Assembly (NCBI RefSeq): GCF_050433395.1
Contig: NZ_JBNPXH010000002.1
Location: 478,896 to 542,895 of the forward strand
Source of the DNA: Mobilitalea torta
GTDB taxonomy: Bacteria > Bacillota > Clostridia > Lachnospirales > Lachnospiraceae
Direction: 5' to 3'
DNA length: 64,000 bases
Shown here: piece by piece, positions 52,018 through 59,389 of the stretch
How positions within the stretch are numbered: position 1 is the first letter of the stretch
Layout: the number at the start of each line of letters is the position of its first letter
Position numbers and translations under genes: made by a program
Notes under the pieces: model-generated
Databases searched by the model: none
What the model was told of the DNA's origin: nothing
Seen by the model: the letters and a program-made list of their open reading frames with translations, nothing else

Positions 52018-52185
52018 TGTGATAGAAAGAGAGTACCCGCCTGTGGTTTAATTATCATGAGCGAACCATAAAGAGGCTTCCCGGTATTCCGGCTTGTTTT
52101 AACTTTCTGCGCGTTTACCGAAAGATGAGAGTAAATGTGATAGAAAGAGAGTTGCCGTTTGTGGTTCAATTAGAATAGCGGGAAC
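52007..52185 (+). repeat. Two imperfect direct repeats between early and packaging genes
   Basis: A ~58-nt unit starting ATGAGAGTTAATGTGATAGA (52007) recurs at 52125, offset 118 nt, with substitutions in its second half. Both copies could encode a short peptide MRVNVIERE... They lie in the 52018-52331 gap, which otherwise has no gene. Confidence 0.75.
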
Positions 52186-52331
52186 CGTAAAAAGCGGGAG
52201 CTCAAAAAAAGCGGGCTTCTAAAAATTGGTTCCGCAAAAATTACCCCGCAAATTGCATAGCCATTGAGAAAGCCTTCGCAGGAAATCTGCGGGGGCTTTC
52301 TTTATTGGCTGCACAAAGGAGGTCGGTTGGT

Positions 52332-52694
52332 ATGCCGCGCAAACCCAAGCGGCCCTGCGCATACCCCGGCTGCCCGGAACTGACCGACGGGCGCTACTGC
52401 CCGGAGCACCAGAAGATTATCACGGCGCATTACAACCGCTATGAACGCGACCCGGCCAGCCGCAAACGATACGGGCGAGCTTGGAAACGGATACGCGACA
52501 GCTATATCGCCGAGCACCCGCTGTGCGAGCTATGCCAGCGCGACGGGAAATTGACCCCGGCGCGGGAGGTTCATCATATCCAACCGCTGGCGCAGGGCGG
52601 CACTCACGCGCGCGACAATCTCATGGCGCTATGTACCTCCTGCCATTCGACCATCACCGCCCGCGAGGGTGGCCGGTGGACGCCGCGCCGGTAG
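52332..52694 (+). CDS. HNH endonuclease of the packaging module
   Basis: A 120-residue protein; start at 52332 with AAGGAGG upstream. It has an N-terminal zinc site (CAYPGCPEL...CPEH) and an HNH core (CELCQRDGK, AREVHHIQPLAQGGTHARDN, LCTSCH). In HK97-type phages an HNH protein directly before TerS helps the terminase cut DNA. The gap to TerS is short, as expected. Confidence 0.92.
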   Translation: MPRKPKRPCAYPGCPELTDGRYCPEHQKIITAHYNRYERDPASRKRYGRAWKRIRDSYIAEHPLCELCQRDGKLTPAREVHHIQPLAQGGTHARDNLMALCTSCHSTITAREGGRWTPRR

Positions 52695-52810
52695 GGGGAG
52701 GAAAATCTCTACGGCTTCTCCAACGGGCAGCGGCCATGGGGTATCGCGCGAAAAGTCGCGCTTTCAAGTCGGGTATATGGCCGCCCGGTTTTCAAAGGAG
52801 GTGAGGCCGC

Positions 52811-53353
52811 ATGGCAAACGGCCACGGAGGCGCGCGCATCGGCGCGGGCCAGAAGAAAAAGGCGCTTGCGGATAAGGTGCTGGAAGGCAATCCGGGCCGC
52901 CGCAAGCTCACAATTATGGAATTTACTGATACCGCAGATTTAGAGGGGCAGGCCATGCCGCCGCCTCGTGAATATTTGGCGGCCCGGCAGAAAAATGGGA
53001 AAGAACTGCTGGCGGTCAATGTTTACGAGAGCACATGGCAATGGCTCGACGCGCGGGGCTGTGCGCATTTGATTCCCGCGCAGATTTTAGAGCAGTATGC
53101 TATGGCTATTTCTCGCTGGATTCAGTGCGAGGAATGTATCACGGAGTTTGGCTTTCTCGCCAAGCACCCAACCACGGGCAATGCCATTCCCTCCCCATAC
53201 GTCGCCATGAGCCAGTCTTTCGGCAAGCAGGCCAATAACCTGTGGTTTCAAATCTATCAAATTGTCCGCGAGAATTGCGCTTCTGAGTTTAAGGGCGCAA
53301 CCCCGCACGACGACATGATGGAGCGGTTGCTCATGGCCCGGCGGGGGGGTTAA
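52811..53353 (+). CDS. terS: Terminase small subunit, P27 family
   Basis: A 180-residue DNA-recognition subunit. It starts MANGHGGARIGAGQKKKALA with the basic lead and a helical DNA-binding N-terminus, and ends in TPHDDMMERLLMARRGG. AAAGGAGGTG precedes the ATG. TerL, usually the next gene, is 6 kb away here because a modification island is in between. Confidence 0.88.
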   Translation: MANGHGGARIGAGQKKKALADKVLEGNPGRRKLTIMEFTDTADLEGQAMPPPREYLAARQKNGKELLAVNVYESTWQWLDARGCAHLIPAQILEQYAMAISRWIQCEECITEFGFLAKHPTTGNAIPSPYVAMSQSFGKQANNLWFQIYQIVRENCASEFKGATPHDDMMERLLMARRGG

Positions 53354-53377
53354 AACATAATTTTAGGAGATAGAGCC

Positions 53378-53965
53378 ATGAACATTATTCAATTACCGCT
53401 TGCGGATATTCACCCCTATGAACGCAACCCGCGCAAAAACGACGGTGCGGTGCAGGCGGTCGCGGAGAGTATCCGGCAATATGGTTTTCTCGTCCCGCTG
53501 GTGATTTCCGCCGACCATGAGATTATTACGGGACATACCCGGTATAAGGCGGCGCAGCTACTGAAATTGAAAACCGTCCCCTGCGTCATTGCCGATGAAT
53601 TGACCGACGAGCAAATCCGGGCCTTCCGGCTCGTGGATAACAAGGTCGGCGAGCTTGCGGAATGGGACGTGGATTTGCTCCCGCTCGAACTGGCGGAAAT
53701 CGCCGAGGATTTGAGCGTCTTTGGTTTTGAAACCGTCACCGACGAGGAGTTTGGAGAGGATTTTACGCTGGACGACGGTGGTAAAAAGCCTTTTCAGCAA
53801 ATCAGCCTGACCCTGCATGATAAGCAGGCCGAGCTCCTCCATGCCGCTATTGCCCACGTTTACGCCAATGAGGAGGTGGCGGAGACTTTCGGCAATGAGA
53901 ACAAAAACGGGAACGGCATTTACGAGGTGGTGCGCCAATGGGCCGCGCAAAAGAAATTGTCCTGA
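53378..53965 (+). CDS. ParB N-terminal-domain protein
   Basis: A 195-residue protein. The ParB/Srx fold is clear: LPLADIHPYERNPRKNDGAV, LVPLVISADHEIITGHTRYK with the GHTR nucleotide-binding motif, then VPCVIADELTDEQIRAFRLV. The C-terminal half is acidic and helical. Small ParB proteins accompany base-modifying enzymes on phages, where they may guide or license the modification. The leader AACATAATTTTAGGAG equals that of promoter repeat copy B. First gene of the island. Confidence 0.85.
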   Translation: MNIIQLPLADIHPYERNPRKNDGAVQAVAESIRQYGFLVPLVISADHEIITGHTRYKAAQLLKLKTVPCVIADELTDEQIRAFRLVDNKVGELAEWDVDLLPLELAEIAEDLSVFGFETVTDEEFGEDFTLDDGGKKPFQQISLTLHDKQAELLHAAIAHVYANEEVAETFGNENKNGNGIYEVVRQWAAQKKLS

Positions 53966-54681
53966 AGGTGATACCCTCCTCCGTTGCCACGCCCTTTGTG
54001 CGCCGGTATCATTACAGCGGTTCTATTGTGACCAATAGCAGCCTGCATTTCGGCGCATTTCTGGACGGTCGGCTCCATGGGGTAATCAGCTACGGGCCAA
54101 GCCTCAACAAAGCAAAAATTCTGCCGCTGGTGGCCGGTACCGGTTGGAATGAATACCTCGAACTTAACCGGATGGCCTTTGACAGCTATCTCCCGCGCAA
54201 TTCGGAAAGCCGGGCCATATCGCAGAGCATTAAGCTGATAAAGCGCAACGCTCCTCACATCAAATGGATTGTGAGCTTTGCGGACGCCTGCTCTTGCGGC
54301 GATGGCGCTATTTACCGGGCCAGTAATTTTGTCCTCACCGGCATCAAGGAAAACGAGGCGTTATGCCTGCTGCCGGACGGCTCCACCATTCATAAGGTCA
54401 CGGTGGAGGCCAACCCGACCTCGCCGCGCCCGGAGCTTGGCGGGCGCTCTTTTTTCGATGTAACGGGCGGCAGATTCGCCTTCAAAGTCTATCTGGAAGC
54501 GGCGGGCGCAAAACTGCTCCCCGGCTACCAGCTACGCTATCTTTACTTTATTGATAAGGCCAAGCAAAAGGATTTGACCGTCCCGGTTATTCCGTTCTCC
54601 CGCATTGACGAAATAGGGGCCGGGATGTACAAGGGCGTGCAGATCAGCGGCGCCGAGCGGCACTATGCGAAGGAGGTGTGA
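53938..54681 (+). CDS. Mom-like DNA adenine modification protein, copy 1
   Basis: A 247-residue protein overlapping the ParB gene by 28 nt. The pattern MGRAKEIVLKVIPSSVAT, RYHYSGSIV, LHFGAFLDGRLHGVISYG, WNEYLELNRMAFD, RNSESRAIS, VSFADACSCGDGAIYRASNF fits the Mom family (GNAT fold, N6-carbamoylmethyl-adenine in phage Mu) as I know it. Mu Mom is 231 residues. About 70% identical by eye to the next gene. The target base and donor are not visible. The assignment rests on motif recall. Confidence 0.72.
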   Translation: MGRAKEIVLKVIPSSVATPFVRRYHYSGSIVTNSSLHFGAFLDGRLHGVISYGPSLNKAKILPLVAGTGWNEYLELNRMAFDSYLPRNSESRAISQSIKLIKRNAPHIKWIVSFADACSCGDGAIYRASNFVLTGIKENEALCLLPDGSTIHKVTVEANPTSPRPELGGRSFFDVTGGRFAFKVYLEAAGAKLLPGYQLRYLYFIDKAKQKDLTVPVIPFSRIDEIGAGMYKGVQISGAERHYAKEV

Positions 54682-54683
54682 CT

Positions 54684-55439
54684 ATGGGCCGGGCAAAAGA
54701 TATTGTCATGAAGGTTATTCCCAGCAAAGTGGCGACCCCCTTCATGCGGGCGCACCACTACAGCGGCACCATTGTCAACAATAGCCTCCTGCATTTCGGG
54801 GTTTTCCTTGACGGGCGGCTCCACGGGGTTATGTCCTACGGCCCGAGCCTCGACAAGTCAAAAATCATCGGCTTGGTGGAAAGCACCGGCTGGAATGAGT
54901 TTTTAGAGCTTAACCGCATGGCGTTTGATTCGGTACTTCCGCGCAATAGCGAAAGCCGGGCCATATCCATGAGCCTCAAACTGATAAAAAAGCACGCCCC
55001 GCAGGTGAAATGGGTTGTTAGCTTTGCGGACGCTACCTCCTGCGGCGACGGTACCATATACCGCGCCAGTAACTTTCTACTGACCGGCATTAAGGAAAAC
55101 CTCAACCTTTGCGTTCTACCGGACGGTACCCGCGTCCATAAGATGACCCTCGCCAGCAATCCCACCTCCCCGCGCAAGGAGCTCGGGGGCCGGACGTTTT
55201 TTGATGTGACCGGGGGCAAGTATAACTTTATGGATTATGTCAAGGCGGCAAACGCCACGATATTGCCGGGCTTTCAGCTTCGGTATATCTACTTCATAGA
55301 CAAGAAGGCGCAAAAGGACCTGACGGTGCCTGTCATACCCTACTCAAAAATAGACGAGCTCGGGGCCGGGATGTACAAGGGCGAAAAAGTGACAATTGCC
55401 GAGCGCCATGTTTCCGCCCAGGCGGAAGCCTTCGAATAA
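54684..55439 (+). CDS. Mom-like DNA adenine modification protein, copy 2
   Basis: A 251-residue paralog of the preceding gene; ATG at 54684 with AAGGAGG 7 nt upstream (a GTG two codons earlier is possible). The same blocks appear: HHYSGTIV, LHFGVFLDGRLHGVMSYG, LELNRMAFDSVLPRNSESRA, VSFADATSCGDGTIYRASNF. Differences cluster in the C-terminal third (KYNFMDYVKAANATILPGFQ). Tandem copies may act as a heterodimer or on different sequences. Confidence 0.72.
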   Translation: MGRAKDIVMKVIPSKVATPFMRAHHYSGTIVNNSLLHFGVFLDGRLHGVMSYGPSLDKSKIIGLVESTGWNEFLELNRMAFDSVLPRNSESRAISMSLKLIKKHAPQVKWVVSFADATSCGDGTIYRASNFLLTGIKENLNLCVLPDGTRVHKMTLASNPTSPRKELGGRTFFDVTGGKYNFMDYVKAANATILPGFQLRYIYFIDKKAQKDLTVPVIPYSKIDELGAGMYKGEKVTIAERHVSAQAEAFE

Positions 55440-55451
55440 GGAGGCGCGCTT

Positions 55452-56369
55452 ATGGAGCTATGGCAGTTGAGGCAGTTTCAAGCCCTGCCCTTTGAAATCA
55501 AGGCGGAAAAAAGCAAGCTGCGCATCCGTGAATGGTACGACCATTTTGAAGGGAATGTGTTTGTTAGCTGCTCGGGCGGTAAGGATTCCACCGCTCTTTT
55601 ACATTTGGTGCGTTCCATGTACCCGGAGGTTCCCGCTGTCTTTGTGGATACGGGCCTCGAATTTCCTGAAATCCGGGAATTTGTCAAAACGCTGCCGAAT
55701 GTGGAGTGGCTAAAGCCGGACATATCGTTTCGGCAGGTCATAGAAAAGCATGGATACCCGGTCATAGGCAAGGAACAAAGCGAATGGATACACCGGATAC
55801 GCGTCGGCGACCCCAACGTATTCCGGGCGAAATTCCACGGCGTCATGCCGGACGGGCGGCCCACACAATACAAACTGGCGGAGCAATGGCGCTTTCTGCT
55901 GGACGCGCCTTTCAAAATCGGCGGGGGCTGCTGTAATGAAATGAAGAAAAAACCGCTGGGACGCTATGCCAAGGCGTCGGGGCGGTTTTCCTATATCGGC
56001 ACCATGGCCAGCGAAAGCCATCTGCGCATACAGCAATGGCTCAAAACCGGCTGCAATGCCTTTGATGCCAAGCGCCCCACCTCCATGCCGCTGTCCTTCT
56101 GGCTGGAATCGGACGTTTGGGAATACCTCCGGCGCTATGAGGTGCCGTACAGCAAAATTTACGACATGGGCTACGAGCGCACCGGCTGTATTTTTTGCGC
56201 CTTCGGCGCGCACCTCGATACCCAACCGACGCGCTTTCAACGGCTGCAAAAAACACACCCCAAGCTCTGGCGTTACTGTATGCGGGATTGGGAGGCTGGC
56301 GGTTTGGGGCTCCGGCAGGTGTTGGAATATATCGGGGTTCCCTATGAAGCCTTTACGTTAGGAGAATGA
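55452..56369 (+). CDS. PAPS-reductase/DndC-like ATP pyrophosphatase
   Basis: A 305-residue protein. The PP-loop SGGKDS lies at 41-46, followed by VPAVFVDTGLEFPEIREF. A CC pair (C160/C161 in GGGCCNEMKKKP) and CIFC at 246-249 could hold an Fe-S cluster or zinc, as in DndC and TtcA-like enzymes. The family activates a substrate with ATP for sulfur or group transfer. Next to Mom and methyltransferase genes it may prepare a donor group or thiolate a base. It is 12 nt after the Mom-like genes and 1 nt before the ParB-methyltransferase gene. Confidence 0.83.
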   Translation: MELWQLRQFQALPFEIKAEKSKLRIREWYDHFEGNVFVSCSGGKDSTALLHLVRSMYPEVPAVFVDTGLEFPEIREFVKTLPNVEWLKPDISFRQVIEKHGYPVIGKEQSEWIHRIRVGDPNVFRAKFHGVMPDGRPTQYKLAEQWRFLLDAPFKIGGGCCNEMKKKPLGRYAKASGRFSYIGTMASESHLRIQQWLKTGCNAFDAKRPTSMPLSFWLESDVWEYLRRYEVPYSKIYDMGYERTGCIFCAFGAHLDTQPTRFQRLQKTHPKLWRYCMRDWEAGGLGLRQVLEYIGVPYEAFTLGE

Positions 56370-56370
56370 C

Positions 56371-57675
56371 ATGGATATTCAGAAAATCGACGCCGCGCGG
56401 CTCAATCCGGCCCCCTACAACCCGCGCCGGGATTTGAAGCCGGGCGACAAAGATTACGAAAAGCTCAAACGCTCTATGGAGCAATTCGGAGCCGTCGAAC
56501 CTGTTGTATGGAACCAGCAGACCGGAAATGTGGTCGGCGGCCACCAGCGCCTTAAAATCCTGCTGGATATGGGCGAAACGCTGATTGATTGCGTTGTTGT
56601 GGATTTAGACCCGCAGCGCGAGAAGGCGCTCAACCTCGCATTGAACCGGATCACCGGCGATTGGGACGAGGGCAAGCTGGCGGCCCTCATGGCCGACCTT
56701 GACGCCTCGGCCTTTGATGTGAGCTTGACCGGCTTCGACGCCGAGGAAATCGACGCGCTTATGAATAAGTTTTACTCGGCGGAGGCTACGGAGGATAATT
56801 TTGACGCCGACAAGGCCACGGCAGACATTGAAGCGGCGGGCGGCCCTACGACAAAGCCCGGCGACCTCTGGCAGCTTGGCGACCATCGGCTTCTATGCGG
56901 TGACAGCGCATCGCCGGAGGATATGGCGCGGCTTATGGAAAAAGCGCGCGCGGCCTGCGCCGTTACGGCCCCGCCCGAAACCAGCGGCGATTACCGGAAG
57001 GACGGCCTCGGCCCATGGCTTGAAAAAATGGCGGCGGTTGCCCGCAATCTCTGTAGTTGCGCCGACGTGGTATGCTGGAACCTCTCCGACCTGTTTGCCA
57101 CCGGCTCGCAATTCATTGAGCCCACCGGCTTTTACAGCGTGAAGCTGTTCGCGGACTGTAATTTCCGCCCGCTCTGGATTCGCGTCTGGAAAAAGCAAGG
57201 CATACTCGCCCGCACCGGCTCCGCCCATTTAACAAGCGCCAAACCGGCCCGCGAGTATGAATATGTGGCCGCCTTCGCGGGCAATGAGGTGGATGAATAC
57301 AACGACCAAGAATATAAGTGGGTTTCCGCCTTCGCCGCTCACAGCTACCGCTTTACTCGCCGCCTTACAAAAGAGGAGCGGCGCAAATGGGGTTATGCGG
57401 GGGTGTGGGAAATCGCCGCCATGCCAAGCAGCAAGGGCGGCCCGCCGCTCATGCCGGTGGAGCTACCATGGCGCTGTATCAAAATGCACAGCGACCCCGG
57501 AGGCATTGTGCTTGACCCCTTCGCAGGCGCGGGCGCGACGCTGATTGCCGCCGAGCAAAGCGGGCGCTGCTGCTATGCCATGGATACCGACCCCCTCAAT
57601 TGTGATTTGGTGATTTTACGCTGGGAGCAGTTTACCGGCGAAAAGGCACGGCTGATAGAGAACTTTTGCATTTAG
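56371..57675 (+). CDS. ParB domain fused to DNA methyltransferase with altered catalytic motif
   Basis: A 434-residue fusion. The N-terminal ParB domain (1-130) has NPAPYNPRRDLKPGD and GHQR at 57-60. The linker GDLWQLGDHRLLCGDSA (164-180) is standard for ParB-methylase fusions. In the methyltransferase part the SAM motif DPFAGAGATLI is intact (FAGAG 384-388). Motif IV, expected as DPPY or SPPY, reads TAPPETSG (APPE 200-203). The aromatic and the polar first residue are both lost, so ordinary amino-methylation is doubtful. It may bind DNA or transfer a different group. Confidence 0.82.
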   Translation: MDIQKIDAARLNPAPYNPRRDLKPGDKDYEKLKRSMEQFGAVEPVVWNQQTGNVVGGHQRLKILLDMGETLIDCVVVDLDPQREKALNLALNRITGDWDEGKLAALMADLDASAFDVSLTGFDAEEIDALMNKFYSAEATEDNFDADKATADIEAAGGPTTKPGDLWQLGDHRLLCGDSASPEDMARLMEKARAACAVTAPPETSGDYRKDGLGPWLEKMAAVARNLCSCADVVCWNLSDLFATGSQFIEPTGFYSVKLFADCNFRPLWIRVWKKQGILARTGSAHLTSAKPAREYEYVAAFAGNEVDEYNDQEYKWVSAFAAHSYRFTRRLTKEERRKWGYAGVWEIAAMPSSKGGPPLMPVELPWRCIKMHSDPGGIVLDPFAGAGATLIAAEQSGRCCYAMDTDPLNCDLVILRWEQFTGEKARLIENFCI

Positions 57676-57715
57676 AGCTTGCCTTTTGAGGTGTTCCAGA
57701 GTAGTCTCCACTCAC
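57671..57715 (+). promoter_or_regulatory. Element promoter-like repeat, copy D
   Basis: TTTAGAGCTTGC (12 nt identical to copy B), then TTGCCT (57679-57684), 17 nt, TAGTCT (57702-57707). It lies right after the methyltransferase gene. Confidence 0.5.
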
Positions 57716-57735
57716 ATCAAACGGAGGTGGCACCT

Positions 57736-57918
57736 ATGAAAGACTTTAAGAAAATGCCCTACCGCGAACTGGAACAGGAGGTTATCGCCAATCGCTGTGC
57801 AATGAGAACCGCCACCATCGAAAAAAAGCGGGAGCTAATCCGACGCAACCATGAACTAATGCTGGAAATGGATGCCCGCTGGAACGCTGCTGAGCAAAAG
57901 CGGCGGAATAATATATAA
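57736..57918 (+). CDS. Small charged helical protein, 60 residues
   Basis: ATG at 57736 after GGAGGTGG. The product (MKDFKKMPYRELEQEVIANR...) is almost wholly charged helix with many Arg/Glu pairs, likely a coiled coil. It has its own promoter-like repeat (D) and terminator. Family not recognised. Confidence 0.6.
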   Translation: MKDFKKMPYRELEQEVIANRCAMRTATIEKKRELIRRNHELMLEMDARWNAAEQKRRNNI

Positions 57919-57921
57919 AAG

Positions 57922-57947
57922 AAAAAGCCCGAAGAACCGGGCTTTTT
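57922..57947 (+). terminator. Terminator after the 60-residue gene
   Basis: AAAAAGCCCG pairs with CGGGCTTTTT (10 bp) around a short loop; the 3' arm ends in the T-run. Confidence 0.88.
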
Positions 57948-57954
57948 CGGTTGT

Positions 57955-58000
57955 CAGCCTTGTCTTTTAGGGGGGGCCAGAGTAAGCTGTCCACACCCTA
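57955..58000 (+). promoter_or_regulatory. Element promoter-like repeat, copy E
   Basis: TTGTCT (57960-57965), 17 nt, TAAGCT (57983-57988) then GTCCACACCC, matching the core of copies A-C on the opposite strand of the element. Confidence 0.55.
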
Positions 58001-58019
58001 AAACAAGGAGGTCAATTGT

Positions 58020-58331
58020 ATGAAACAGACAATGGAAATGAAGAAGGCGGCCTTTGAGGCGCTCATGCTGGAAAACGGCTTTGAGCGCACCGGAGAGACT
58101 GCTTTGGGTGGCGAGCCGGTTTATGCGCGGGCATGGACGCGGGTTGCCAAGGTGGCTTTTTATGGCAATATGGAAAGCAGCTTCCGCATTACTGCGCACG
58201 AAAGCGCCGGGGTTCCGGTCATCCAGACATTTGATAAGGGCAAGCGCACCAGTACCCGTGATTATTCCAGCCCCAAGCGGGCCATGAACGCCATTAAAGA
58301 AATTGTCCGGTTCGCCGGATATGCCATGTAA
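58020..58331 (+). CDS. Hypothetical protein, 103 residues
   Basis: AAGGAGG lies 9 nt before the ATG. A small basic alpha/beta protein (MKQTMEMKKAAFEALMLENG; FERTGETALGGEPVYARAWT). The strand-rich centre and a C-terminal helix (KRAMNAIKEIVRFAG) suggest a compact fold. Promoter repeat E lies upstream. It is 13 nt before the next gene, likely co-expressed. Family not recognised. Confidence 0.6.
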   Translation: MKQTMEMKKAAFEALMLENGFERTGETALGGEPVYARAWTRVAKVAFYGNMESSFRITAHESAGVPVIQTFDKGKRTSTRDYSSPKRAMNAIKEIVRFAGYAM

Positions 58332-58344
58332 GGGGGTGTCGGAT

Positions 58345-59283
58345 ATGAATGAGTTGTTTGCAAGCTGGCTGGCCGCCGAGGAAAGCGGCCCGCTCCATTT
58401 TCATAAAGGCAGCACCCTGTATATCTTCATTCGGGTGGCGAAAGGTGCAGGCTTTGACTACCTGTACTGCCAGCGCCATTACAACGCCGAGAGCTTTACG
58501 CGCGGCGACAGCTTCAAATACGCAGGCATCTACTATTCGCAGGACGGTCTGATCTATGACGGCCAGTACGACCTGCGCGACGTATGCGACGAGGATTCTA
58601 CGGAAAGCCGAACCGTGGAGGCTTTACGGGAGCGGCTAAAAAAAGCTGTCCGGCAAAGGGTTGAGGCGGCTATCGGAAATGACCGGAATAACCTGAAAGT
58701 TACCGAGATTGCCGATAAGCGGCTTCTGGATAGTCTGGACTACTTTTATAAGTATACTGCCAAACAGAACGCCCGCTCGACATATCTTGACAATATTGAG
58801 GTTGAGGAGCCCGCGTTCCAGTGCAGGTATTCGCTGGATAATTGGACGGAGGAATCCTTGCTTTCGTATATCGCCGACCCGGACGGCTATGTGGAAAAGG
58901 AAGCATCCGCATACATGGCGGAAAATCAAGAGAATATGCTCTCTGATTTTTTGGAGAATGACGCCATCCTGTCGGAATACCGGGCCTTGCTGGAAAATAC
59001 GCAAAACCCAGTGCACCACGTCAAGAAAATCATGGCTGCGGTCGGCGCATCCGGCGCAAAGACGGTCAATGTCACCATTTGCAAGGATGGTACGGAATTT
59101 TCATTCAAAACCGAGGCCAGCGATTTGCGCCGGGATTGTGATAGCTACTATCACTCTTGGCACATTGTGGCGGCAGATCGCCGGGAGTTTGAGCGGATAT
59201 TTGGCAGAAATGCGGACTATAGGCCAGAGCACATTATCAGAATTATGTACGGCAAAAAGGTGCTGTATGAGGCCGACGAGTAA
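58345..59283 (+). CDS. Hypothetical protein, 312 residues
   Basis: Start at 58345 (MNELFASWLAAEESGPLHFH) after AAGGGGGTG; the longer frame to 58303 overlaps the previous gene without a ribosome site. A soluble, acidic, mostly helical protein, with a Tyr-rich stretch (FDYLYCQRHYNAESF) and a C-terminal alpha/beta block (DSYYHSWHIVAADRREFERI). Gene pair with the 103-residue protein. No recognised motif; a cargo gene sitting between TerS and TerL. Confidence 0.6.
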   Translation: MNELFASWLAAEESGPLHFHKGSTLYIFIRVAKGAGFDYLYCQRHYNAESFTRGDSFKYAGIYYSQDGLIYDGQYDLRDVCDEDSTESRTVEALRERLKKAVRQRVEAAIGNDRNNLKVTEIADKRLLDSLDYFYKYTAKQNARSTYLDNIEVEEPAFQCRYSLDNWTEESLLSYIADPDGYVEKEASAYMAENQENMLSDFLENDAILSEYRALLENTQNPVHHVKKIMAAVGASGAKTVNVTICKDGTEFSFKTEASDLRRDCDSYYHSWHIVAADRREFERIFGRNADYRPEHIIRIMYGKKVLYEADE

Positions 59284-59317
59284 GGCCGCTGCCAGAACAA
59301 TTAAAAAATAATTTTAA

Positions 59318-59347
59318 GGGACTTCCCGCGAGGGAGGTTCCTTTTTT
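59318..59347 (+). terminator. Terminator closing the TerS-TerL cargo
   Basis: GGGACTTCCC GCGA GGGAGGTTCC (10 bp with G-U pairs) followed by TTTTTT. It isolates the cargo genes from TerL. Confidence 0.78.
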
Positions 59348-59389
59348 GCTGCCAGTTTTTGAGGAAGGAGGCGGCCTGTCATACGCAAA

